Below are positions 1 through 6,586 of a stretch of DNA of 11,230 bases, piece by piece; position 1 is the first letter of the stretch; each line of letters starts with the position of its first letter. The notes under the pieces are model-generated. The model was not told where the DNA came from and did not search any database. It worked only from the letters and a program-made list of their open reading frames with translations. Made by a program: the position numbers and the translations under genes. This DNA comes from Thermotogae bacterium (GTDB taxonomy: Bacteria; Thermotogota; Thermotogae; B3-G13): positions 1 through 11,230 of the forward strand of contig WFSK01000091.1 of assembly GCA_015486095.1 (NCBI GenBank), read 5' to 3'.

Positions 1-42
1 CCTACCTCATAGAGTTTAGTGGTGTACATCGTTGTGTAAGTG
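1..42. repeat. 42-bp direct repeat, copy 1
   Basis: Bases 1-42 are identical to 309-350, giving a 308-bp offset. The sequence begins CCTACCTCATAG and ends GTTGTGTAAGTG. After base 42 the two copies diverge but keep a loosely similar tail (TGTTGCTCGG here, TGTTGTTCGAC at the other copy). The copy touches the window edge, so its true left boundary is unknown. No coding potential is apparent. It could be one unit of a longer tandem array, the end of a non-autonomous mobile element, or a family of dispersed repeats. Confidence 0.9.
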
Positions 43-79
43 ATGATGTTGCTCGGCCCCACTATTTCTTTCTCAGTAA

Positions 80-263
80 ATCGTTGTTGAGAGGCTGTTG
101 TGAGCGTCCATATTATGAGTGTGTGATCTGTGAAGGGTGTTGCAAGGCATAGTGAACGAGTGATAAATGCCTGCACCATCCCTGAACAGATCACACATCA
201 TAATCCTACAAAACCAACCGAATCGAGCATAGGGTACACTCACACCTGCCTCGAGACAACGAT
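80..263. repeat. Long imperfect palindrome / multi-segment hairpin
   Basis: The two arms are complementary in three stacked blocks. The outer block pairs 80-107 with 236-263, starting with ATCGTTGT against ACAACGAT, with about 22 of 28 positions paired. The middle block pairs 112-131 with 186-204, 19 base pairs with one bulge, including TGTGTGATCTGT against ACAGATCACACA. The inner block pairs about 134-150 with 167-183, with small bulges. The loop is 151-166. The right arm has about 31 extra bases (205-235) that can close a small side stem (CCTA with TAGG). The fold could form on either strand as RNA, or as a DNA cruciform. I recognise no Rfam family. It is either a structured RNA, a decayed inverted duplication or a miniature mobile element. 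Confidence 0.75.
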
Positions 264-308
264 AGGTTTGCTTCACAACCACTTACAACACTCGCACATC
301 AAGATATC

Positions 309-350
309 CCTACCTCATAGAGTTTAGTGGTGTACATCGTTGTGTAAGTG
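309..350. repeat. 42-bp direct repeat, copy 2
   Basis: This is the second perfect copy of the repeat at 1-42. It lies about 115 bp upstream of the ctpA promoter. It is preceded by a segment around 280-292 (CACTTACAAC) that is partly complementary to the repeat's own end (GTTGTGTAAGTG), so this copy could fold back locally. The repeat is much longer than usual IS target-site duplications, so it is unlikely to be one. Confidence 0.9.
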
Positions 351-464
351 AAACAGTGTTGTTCGACTTACAGGGGTATTGCGTCGGAGATAAGCCTTCA
401 CCTCAATCACTTCATCAACTTTTTTATTATACAGTCGAAACAACTTTTAATAGGATGGAAAATA

Positions 465-473
465 TGGTATGAT
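465..473 (+). promoter_or_regulatory. Extended -10 promoter for ctpA operon
   Basis: TGGTATGAT fits the extended -10 form TGnTATAAT with one mismatch, and no good -35 box is seen. Transcription would start near 479-481, about 57 bases before the preferred ctpA start. This placement argues against the longer reading frame that begins at ATG 469, because that ATG lies inside the -10 element. Confidence 0.5.
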
Positions 474-537
474 ATTTACAACATTGGAATTCAAGAAAGG
501 AGGAAGCTATCCAAGTTACTTGGAAGCTGTTGGTTTG

Positions 538-1800
538 ATGAAAAAATATCGTTTTCTGGTTGTATTTCTTATTTTCATTATGGTATTTTCTTCTGCTGTT
601 AGTGGAGGGACAAAGGATAGTAGCGATAAGATATATGAAAAGTTCCAACCTTTTTTTCAGGCACTTCAATACATAATATCGGAATATTATCAAAAAGATA
701 TCAATGTAGATTCGCTCGTGAATGAATCGATAAGAGGTTTGGTTAGAGGACTTGGAGATCCATTTTCTCATTACTTCGATCCGCAGGAGTCTGTGGAGAT
801 GAGCATTCAAACGAAGGCAGAGTATGGGGGGCTCGGTATAGAGGTTACGTATACCCACAATGGTTTTCTAAAAGTAATATCTCCTATGGATGATACTCCT
901 GCTTTCTATGCAGGTATTAAGCCGGGCGATATCATAATAACCATAGATGCAAGCCCTGTAGATCAGATGACATACTTAGAAGCTGTGAACAGGTTAAGAG
1001 GCAAGAGTGGAACGAAGGTTACCATTGAAGTGCTGAGAAAAGGCAATAGACAGCCTTTGAAATTTACCATTACAAGGAAAGTGATAAAGCTAAAAACCGT
1101 GAAGTATACGATCATTCCAACCGACTTAGGCAATGTTGGTTACGTGAGATTGACTCAATTCAGTGGACCCACGGCATCGGACCTGGCAAGGGAATTGAAG
1201 GTATTATACGCGCAAGATATAAAAGGTATAATACTCGATTTGAGAAATAATCCGGGTGGACTTTTGAGTTCGGCAATAGATGTGGCCTCGGATTTCATAG
1301 ATGTTGGCAACGTTATAGTCAGTGTTAAAGATAGGAATGGTTATGAAGATACCTATAGATCGCATGGAAATTCTTATCCCGATCTTCCTATGGTTGTACT
1401 GGTAAATGGTGGTAGCGCAAGTGCAGCGGAGATAGTGTCGGGTGCGTTAAAAGATCATCACATAGCTACGCTGGTCGGTGAAAAGACATTTGGAAAGGGA
1501 AGTGTTCAGAGCCCTATAAAACTTTCTAATGGGGGAGAGATCTGGCTGACTGTAGCGCATTATTTTACTCCAAGTGGTAAGGATATTCATGGAAAAGGTA
1601 TAATGCCTGATGTAGTCGTTCATCAAACCGAAGAGGCAACTCAAACGGCAACTTCTGTTGAAAATGCAAAGGCGATAGAAGAGGGTAGAAATTTGACGAG
1701 TGAGAAGGCCAATGTCGATCTTAAGACAGATATACAACTCCGAAAAGCCCTCGATATATTGAAAGAAAAGATATCTCATACTCAGAAAGATGCTGCATGA
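538..1800 (+). CDS. ctpA: S41 carboxyl-terminal processing protease (CtpA-like)
   Basis: This is an exported serine protease of family S41 that trims or degrades proteins at their C-terminus in the cell envelope. From Met at 538 the product has 420 residues. It opens with a signal peptide or anchor (KKYR, then hydrophobic to about residue 20). A PDZ domain follows at about residues 73-155 (GGLGIEV, GIKPGDIII), then the S41 core. The core has LDLRNNPGG, GGSASAAEI with Ser295, Asp306 and TFGKGSVQ with Lys320. By spacing these match E. coli Tsp Ser430, Asp441 and Lys455. The frame is open back to ATG 469, but that ATG sits in the promoter and would bury the signal peptide. TTG 535 is an alternative start. 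A strong ribosome-binding site, AAAGGAGG (496-503), is oddly far upstream, and GGAAG (522-526) is nearer. The gene overlaps the next by 11 bases. Family assignment is firm and the exact start is not. Confidence 0.93.
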   Translation: MKKYRFLVVFLIFIMVFSSAVSGGTKDSSDKIYEKFQPFFQALQYIISEYYQKDINVDSLVNESIRGLVRGLGDPFSHYFDPQESVEMSIQTKAEYGGLGIEVTYTHNGFLKVISPMDDTPAFYAGIKPGDIIITIDASPVDQMTYLEAVNRLRGKSGTKVTIEVLRKGNRQPLKFTITRKVIKLKTVKYTIIPTDLGNVGYVRLTQFSGPTASDLARELKVLYAQDIKGIILDLRNNPGGLLSSAIDVASDFIDVGNVIVSVKDRNGYEDTYRSHGNSYPDLPMVVLVNGGSASAAEIVSGALKDHHIATLVGEKTFGKGSVQSPIKLSNGGEIWLTVAHYFTPSGKDIHGKGIMPDVVVHQTEEATQTATSVENAKAIEEGRNLTSEKANVDLKTDIQLRKALDILKEKISHTQKDAA

Positions 1801-2947
1801 GTTGTTCGGGAGAGGAATAGACTTAGAAAAAACTGTATTGATCACCACACTTGCGATAGCAGTGATATTGGCTGTTGTACTTATGTCTATTATCATATCT
1901 TCAAGCTCGTCTGCTGCAACCTATGAAGTGATAATGAATGTTTCGTATGCTTCTGAAAATTCTGTGAATCCCATCGTAAAATTTGAAAGAGATATTCTTC
2001 CCATCTTTAGACAGATGATAACATTTCAAACTTACTTAAAACTGCTCGAGTGGATAAATCAAATGCGATTAGAAAAAGGAATACCGGAATCGAGATTTAA
2101 CATTCGATATTCATGGGATAAGATCGAGGTTTGGATATCGGCTTTAAGTCCCACGGAGTTTGAAAGTATTGAGAAAAGATTTACCGGTATTGGATTTGTA
2201 GGGAAGAAAGTGATAAATGGAAATCAGATGAATTTAACGATTAGAAAGGGTAGTATGGAGATCGAATTGGTATATTACCCAAAACTCGCGATCGTTATAG
2301 ATGATTTTGGCTATCATAAAGAAGGAGACGAGAAGTTTCTGAAATTAAATGTACCCCTTACCATTTCGATAATTCCATTCACTCCCTATGCCACAAGAGA
2401 TATAGAATTGGCTCGTTTCTATCATAAGGAAGCGATCATTCATGTTCCAATGGAGCCGTTGAACAATGTGCCGAATCAAGAAAAAGTAGAGTTGAAACCC
2501 GATATGGATGCCACAACACTTGTGAGTACCTTTGAAAAGATCAGAGTTGCATTTCCTGGGTTTATTGGTTTTAACAATCATATGGGTTCCAAGATGACAC
2601 AATATTCGACTCCCATGTCCATCATCTTAAAACAGGCCTTAAAAGATGGTATGTTTTATTTAGATTCTTTTACCACCGCCAAGTCCGTTGGCTATCCATT
2701 GGCTTTGAAATTAGGAATACCAACCCAGAGAAGAGATTATTTTTCCGATTATTACAGCGAACTTCGCTGGGAAAACATGTACTTCGATAAGGCAATTACG
2801 CTTGCCATAAAGAGAGGATACGCAGTGATAATAGGGCATCCAAGGATCAATACCTATGATGCGATAATTCGTGCAGTTGACGAAGCGAAAAAAAGAGGTG
2901 TGAAACTGGTTAAACTGAAGGAATGTCTAATTCAAGGTTCGAGGTAA
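1790..2947 (+). CDS. Divergent polysaccharide deacetylase, YibQ/DUF610 type
   Basis: The 385-residue protein has an N-terminal membrane anchor (about residues 15-37), a linker region of unclear type, and a C-terminal divergent polysaccharide deacetylase domain (about 164-378). Visible motifs are AIVIDDFGY with Asp171-Asp172, IIHVPMEP with His218, GFNNHMGSKMT with Asn262 and His264, FYLDSFTT with Asp292, and VIIGHPR with His350. These match the YibQ family, whose members lie in the envelope and are thought to act on peptidoglycan or another glycan. The substrate is not established. The start ATG overlaps the end of ctpA by 11 bases and has no strong ribosome-binding site, so translation is probably coupled to ctpA. 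In proteobacteria yibQ-like genes also lie near ctpA or envC, which supports a shared envelope role. The last 25 bases are shared with tgt. Confidence 0.88.
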   Translation: MLHELFGRGIDLEKTVLITTLAIAVILAVVLMSIIISSSSSAATYEVIMNVSYASENSVNPIVKFERDILPIFRQMITFQTYLKLLEWINQMRLEKGIPESRFNIRYSWDKIEVWISALSPTEFESIEKRFTGIGFVGKKVINGNQMNLTIRKGSMEIELVYYPKLAIVIDDFGYHKEGDEKFLKLNVPLTISIIPFTPYATRDIELARFYHKEAIIHVPMEPLNNVPNQEKVELKPDMDATTLVSTFEKIRVAFPGFIGFNNHMGSKMTQYSTPMSIILKQALKDGMFYLDSFTTAKSVGYPLALKLGIPTQRRDYFSDYYSELRWENMYFDKAITLAIKRGYAVIIGHPRINTYDAIIRAVDEAKKRGVKLVKLKECLIQGSR

Positions 2948-3999
2948 TAGCGGAAGACAGACATTCAAGGGCGAGATACGGTAAGTTGATATTGACACAT
3001 GGGGTAGTTCAAACCCCAGTTTTTATGCCTGTTGGTACCAATGGAACGGTGAAATCGATAGAACAAGGCAGATTGAAAGAGCTTGGTGCTCAGATCATCC
3101 TCACGAACACCTATCATCTCTATTTGAGGCCTGGCATGGAAGTGATAAAACACTTTGGGGGTATCCACAATTTCATGAATTGGCATCTTCCCATATTGAC
3201 TGACAGTGGAGGTTTTCAAGTCTTTAGCTTAGGTAGATTGAACAAGGTAACGGATGAGGGGGTAGAATTCAAATCTCATATAGATGGTTCGAGGCATTTT
3301 TTAACACCCGAGAAGGCAATGGAAATCCAGATGATCCTGAAATCGGATATAGCGATGGCATTCGACGAATGTATAGATGCCAACTCAGATTATATGACCA
3401 CCGCAGAGGCCACGGCACGTACCTACAAATGGGCCAAGAGATGTAAGGAATCCCATAACTTGGAGGATCAATTACTATTCGGTATAGTACAGGGTGGGGT
3501 ATATGAAGACCTCAGGATAAGAAGTACAGAGGGGATAGTCGGGCTGGACTTCGATGGTTACGGAATCGGTGGGTTGAGTGTTGGCGAACCAAAGGAGGTT
3601 ACATACTCTATATTGGATACGGTTGTTCCCCTGTTACCTTCGGATAAGCCTATTTATTTAATGGGAGTGGGGACACCGGATATGATAGTAGAAGCAGTGA
3701 AAAGAGGGATCGATATGTTCGACTGTGTTCTTCCAACACGGCTTGCAAGGCATGCTATGGCCATGACATCTGAGGGGAATCTGAGATTGAGAAATGCACG
3801 ATTCCGATTCGATGAATCACCGTTGGATCCGAATTGCAATTGCTACGTGTGTAAAAACTACAGCAGGGCGTACATACATCACCTTTTCAGATGCAACGAA
3901 GTGCTTGGAATGATGCTCTTGACAATTCATAACATACACTTTCTGCTGGAATTCGTGAAAAATATAAGAGAAAAGATAAAAGCAGGTATAGAAGTGTGA
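2923..3999 (+). CDS. tgt: Queuine/preQ1 tRNA-guanine transglycosylase
   Basis: Tgt exchanges guanine 34 in the anticodon of GUN tRNAs for the queuosine precursor preQ1. At 358 residues it is close to the usual family length. Asp94 lies in LTDSGGFQV and Asp267, the predicted nucleophile, in FDCVLPTR. GIGGLSVGE (215-223) is present. The zinc site is complete, with Cys305, Cys307, Cys310 and His336 (CxCxxC then 25 residues then H). After PTR the sequence reads LARHAM, where many bacterial enzymes have NARNG. The start fits the family N-terminus (RFEVIAED). It lies 25 bases inside the deacetylase gene and the local ribosome-binding site is weak, so translational coupling is likely. No other queuosine gene is in the window. 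Confidence 0.96.
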   Translation: MSNSRFEVIAEDRHSRARYGKLILTHGVVQTPVFMPVGTNGTVKSIEQGRLKELGAQIILTNTYHLYLRPGMEVIKHFGGIHNFMNWHLPILTDSGGFQVFSLGRLNKVTDEGVEFKSHIDGSRHFLTPEKAMEIQMILKSDIAMAFDECIDANSDYMTTAEATARTYKWAKRCKESHNLEDQLLFGIVQGGVYEDLRIRSTEGIVGLDFDGYGIGGLSVGEPKEVTYSILDTVVPLLPSDKPIYLMGVGTPDMIVEAVKRGIDMFDCVLPTRLARHAMAMTSEGNLRLRNARFRFDESPLDPNCNCYVCKNYSRAYIHHLFRCNEVLGMMLLTIHNIHFLLEFVKNIREKIKAGIEV

Positions 4000-4017
4000 G
4001 AAGGTCTATGGAGTTCA

Positions 4018-4026
4018 TGATATAAT
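4018..4026 (+). promoter_or_regulatory. Extended -10 promoter for the cupin gene
   Basis: TGATATAAT is a perfect extended -10 element, 20 bases after the tgt stop, with no clear -35 box. Transcription would begin near 4032 and give a leader of about 40 bases before the cupin start. The cupin can therefore be expressed independently of the ctpA-tgt block. Confidence 0.6.
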
Positions 4027-4071
4027 TGGTAATCAAACGTATATGAACGAAGGTGATCGGAGGTTTTTGAG

Positions 4072-4431
4072 ATGGTATATGTAGCACATTACTCGGGTGT
4101 ACCACAGGAAGATCTCCACAACGGGGATACCATCAAGTTCACCAAGAAACGCGTCTTGATAGGAAAAAGAGAAGGAGCACCGAATTTCATAATGCGGTAT
4201 TTCACGATCGAAAAAGATGGATTTACCCCTTTACATAGACATCCCTGGGAACATGAGAGTTTTATCCTCAAAGGAAGGGGTATCCTGAAGACCGAAGACG
4301 GTGAAAAAGAATTAAAACCAGGAGATTTTGTCTTTATATCCCCAAATGAGCTTCATCAGTTTAAGAATGTCGAGGAAGAACCTCTCGAGTTTTTGTGTAT
4401 TATACCCATGCAGAAAGAGGAAAATAGATAA
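4072..4431 (+). CDS. Single-domain cupin, TM1459-like metal-binding protein
   Basis: This 119-residue beta-barrel protein has cupin motif 1 (PLHRHPWEHESFILKGRG) and motif 2 (PGDFVFISPNELHQF). His55, His57, His61 and His95 form a four-histidine metal site. The segments KKRVLIG, APNFIMR, HPWEHE and LEFLCIIP resemble, from memory, the T. maritima TM1459 protein, which binds manganese through four histidines. Its natural substrate is not known, although the isolated protein can cleave alkenes with peroxide. The start is well set by GGAGG at 4059-4063, eight bases before ATG. The protein has no signal peptide, so it is cytoplasmic. It has its own promoter and converges with the GH2 gene, whose stop lies 22 bases away. 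Confidence 0.9.
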   Translation: MVYVAHYSGVPQEDLHNGDTIKFTKKRVLIGKREGAPNFIMRYFTIEKDGFTPLHRHPWEHESFILKGRGILKTEDGEKELKPGDFVFISPNELHQFKNVEEEPLEFLCIIPMQKEENR

Positions 4432-4436
4432 AGTAG

Positions 4437-4456
4437 TGAATTACTTCAGTAGTTCA
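4437..4456. terminator. Possible shared hairpin between convergent genes
   Basis: TGAATTAC and GTAGTTCA form an 8-bp stem (one G-T pair) around the loop TTCA, exactly in the gap between the cupin stop and the GH2 stop. It reads as a hairpin on both strands, but no T-run follows on either side. It could therefore be a weak or Rho-assisted terminator, or only an RNA-stabilising stem. Confidence 0.3.
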
Positions 4457-6586
4457 TCTGATCCTCACACTGTAGCAGTTATCGAGGACTTCGTTATCGT
4501 ATCTCAATCTCAAGAAGATGGTATACTTCCCACGTTCTCCGAAGTTCAAAGAATAATTACCCACGGTTTTTACAGGGGAATCAGGCTCAAGTGCCGTGTA
4601 TATCACATCTTTCATTATCTCCCTTCTTCTCTCATCTTCAACCCTTACTTCGATCCCTATACGAGGAAGGGCCTTTGGAGAATCATTTACAGCGTATATA
4701 GGAAGTTCGAATCTTCTCGGATACTGCTTAAATGGATCGAGCAAGGCGAACGCATATACCGGGTTTAAAGCATCCTTGAGAGCTTTGTAAGAAGTCTTGG
4801 GGACAAGTTCGTTATCGACAACGGACCAGCTTATGGCGAAGTGAGAATCGAATAGCATAAAAGTCAAAAAGCCACCACATGGTCTATATTTATGAACCCT
4901 TAATCTATCTATATAGTACCTATTCAACTCAGCTTGATAAGACTGGGTCCTTTCTACCATATCTTCGAGCATCTCACATTCATCTATTCCTACCCATCTA
5001 TTCAGTAATCTACGTTGAGCGAGATAATGAGTTTCTACGAAATGCCAGTCTATTTTGGAAGGATCATCTGGTAGATATTTTTTCGATGTTTCGTAGTTGG
5101 GGAAGGATTGTGCCCCGAATTCTGTAACGAACTTTATACTTGAAGGAAATACCCTCATAAACTTATCGAGTTTGTTCAACTTCCCGTAATACCAGCCAAA
5201 GTAGAGATGCGTGTCTGTCGTTCTTCTGAAGAATCCAAACGTTCCAGATGAGGGATTTACAAATCTGGTATCATCCATCTTTCTAACGATCAATGCAAGC
5301 TTTTTGTCCATCACATCCCTATTCCATGACCATACAAGAATGGAGAATAGAAGACGTATTTTCTCGATGAATGAACCTTTCGCCTTCGTATCCATAATGT
5401 AAATGGGTTCATTGTGCATACACCAAACGACTACAGACGGATGTGGGAATAGTAGTGCAACCATATCCACTGCCTGTTTCTCTGCCTCGGGTAATATGGA
5501 TCTATCGTAAAGCCATTGCAGTGGAAAGTCTTGCCACAAAAGTATTCCCATTTCATCAGCCAGTTCATAGAGGATCGGATGGTCGATGTGGGCATGAACG
5601 CGCAACATATTCATATGGGTGTCTTTGGCAAGCTTTAGTACCTTCCCAACTTTTTCTGGCGAAACCTCACTTAGAAATGGCTCTATTGGTGGTATATTCG
5701 AACCTCTTATGAAAAGCCGTTGACCGTTAATGCGAAATATGTAGTTATCAACTGCGACTGTACGAAAGCCTGTCCTCGATGTTTTTTGTGTGGATATTCC
5801 ATCTCCAGTATTTACTGAAAAAGACACGTCATATAAGGCGGGAAAACCCAATTCATATGGCCACCACAATCTCAATTTTTTGACAGGAATATCCCTTTCG
5901 AACTCGGTTATTCCCTTCGATAGCCTTATAACGAAAGAATATTCCATATCCTCGCCTTTAAAATTGTGAGGGATCAGTCTCAACGTAAGCGTAACATCTC
6001 GTCTTGCATCCCTACTCTCGATATCGGCCTTGATATGTATGCTCCTTTCTTCGGGATCTGAGAGAAATACCTTAAAATCCTTTATGATGACTGGAGAAGA
6101 GATAACCTTCAACTCTATACCTCCCCATATTCCAGCTGGATTTAAGGTTTCATCGAGACAATCCCAATGGGAGAAAACTCCTGTTATGAGTCTCTTACCC
6201 TTTTTATCAGACTCGGGTGGGCAATTCACGACAAGCCTTATCTCATTTTCACCATCCACTATCTCTTTCGTGACATCTGCTATAAAAGGGGAGAAGTAAC
6301 CCTCTCTACTATCGATCATATTGGAGTTCAAATAGACGTCGTAATAATAGAAGATACCCTTTATGTGAAGTTCATACTTCGCATTTGCTTCTTTCTTCAA
6401 AGAAAAATTCTTGACGTATAATCCTTTTCCAAGGTAATCACGGAATTTTTCATCTGTCTGCCATTGAAAAGGTAGATCACACCTTTGCCAGTTGTCAAAG
6501 TCATCGAGAGGATTTTCTTTTTCTGCCAATGGCCTGAATCTCCAACCCTTAGAAAGAGGGATGGATTCAACGCTCTTTGCATTCAA
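4454..6586 (-). CDS. GH2-family beta-mannosidase-like glycoside hydrolase
   Basis: This 710-residue retaining glycosidase of family GH2 probably removes beta-linked mannose or a related sugar from oligosaccharide ends. Residues about 1-170 form the sugar-binding beta domain (NPAGIWGGIEL at 149-159), about 170-280 an immunoglobulin-like domain, and about 280-605 the TIM barrel. The predicted acid/base is Glu393 in WCMHNEP and the nucleophile Glu489 in VTEFGAQSFP. HFAISWSVVD (582-591) closely follows the mannosidase-type signature AISWSVVD. A C-terminal beta domain ends the protein. It is somewhat shorter than many GH2 mannosidases. No signal peptide is seen, so it should act on imported sugars in the cytoplasm. 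The start is TTG in the overlap TTGA with the dnaB stop, preceded by GAGGAGG about ten bases upstream. The specificity (mannose, galactose or glucuronic acid) cannot be settled by eye. Confidence 0.9.
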   Translation of the reverse strand: MNAKSVESIPLSKGWRFRPLAEKENPLDDFDNWQRCDLPFQWQTDEKFRDYLGKGLYVKNFSLKKEANAKYELHIKGIFYYYDVYLNSNMIDSREGYFSPFIADVTKEIVDGENEIRLVVNCPPESDKKGKRLITGVFSHWDCLDETLNPAGIWGGIELKVISSPVIIKDFKVFLSDPEERSIHIKADIESRDARRDVTLTLRLIPHNFKGEDMEYSFVIRLSKGITEFERDIPVKKLRLWWPYELGFPALYDVSFSVNTGDGISTQKTSRTGFRTVAVDNYIFRINGQRLFIRGSNIPPIEPFLSEVSPEKVGKVLKLAKDTHMNMLRVHAHIDHPILYELADEMGILLWQDFPLQWLYDRSILPEAEKQAVDMVALLFPHPSVVVWCMHNEPIYIMDTKAKGSFIEKIRLLFSILVWSWNRDVMDKKLALIVRKMDDTRFVNPSSGTFGFFRRTTDTHLYFGWYYGKLNKLDKFMRVFPSSIKFVTEFGAQSFPNYETSKKYLPDDPSKIDWHFVETHYLAQRRLLNRWVGIDECEMLEDMVERTQSYQAELNRYYIDRLRVHKYRPCGGFLTFMLFDSHFAISWSVVDNELVPKTSYKALKDALNPVYAFALLDPFKQYPRRFELPIYAVNDSPKALPRIGIEVRVEDERRREIMKDVIYTALEPDSPVKTVGNYSLNFGERGKYTIFLRLRYDNEVLDNCYSVRIR

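Larger units (their letters stand above)
1..464. other. Gene-free repeat region upstream of ctpA
   Basis: No credible protein gene is seen on either strand here. The short open frames at 73-282 (minus) and 130-327 (plus) fall across the palindrome arms, lack good ribosome-binding sites and have Cys/His-rich, low-quality compositions. The stretch contains the 42-bp direct repeats, the palindrome at 80-263, and an 11-bp inverted repeat (358-368 with 433-444, one bulge) just before the ctpA promoter. The segment is rich in G/T on the left arm and A/C on the right arm, unlike the neighbouring genes. Confidence 0.6.

Noticed and set aside
73..327. Short open frames on both strands (73-282 minus, 130-327 plus)
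   Set aside because: They lie across the palindrome arms, lack convincing ribosome-binding sites and show no domain-like composition. The nucleotide structure explains the region better than a protein would.
1..350. CRISPR array
   Set aside because: Only two repeat copies, 308 bp apart, were found. CRISPR spacers are about 30-45 bp, and no cas gene is nearby.
469..537. Longer N-terminus for the S41 protease from ATG 469
   Set aside because: That ATG is inside the proposed -10 element and would place 23 residues before a clear signal peptide.
4043..4084. 13-codon open frame overlapping the cupin start
   Set aside because: It has no ribosome-binding site and overlaps the cupin's own well-placed GGAGG and start codon.
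4431..4446. AAGTA/TACTT hairpin as a terminator for the cupin gene
   Set aside because: A 5-bp stem with a 6-base loop and no T-run is too weak. The overlapping 8-bp stem at 4437-4456 is the better fold.
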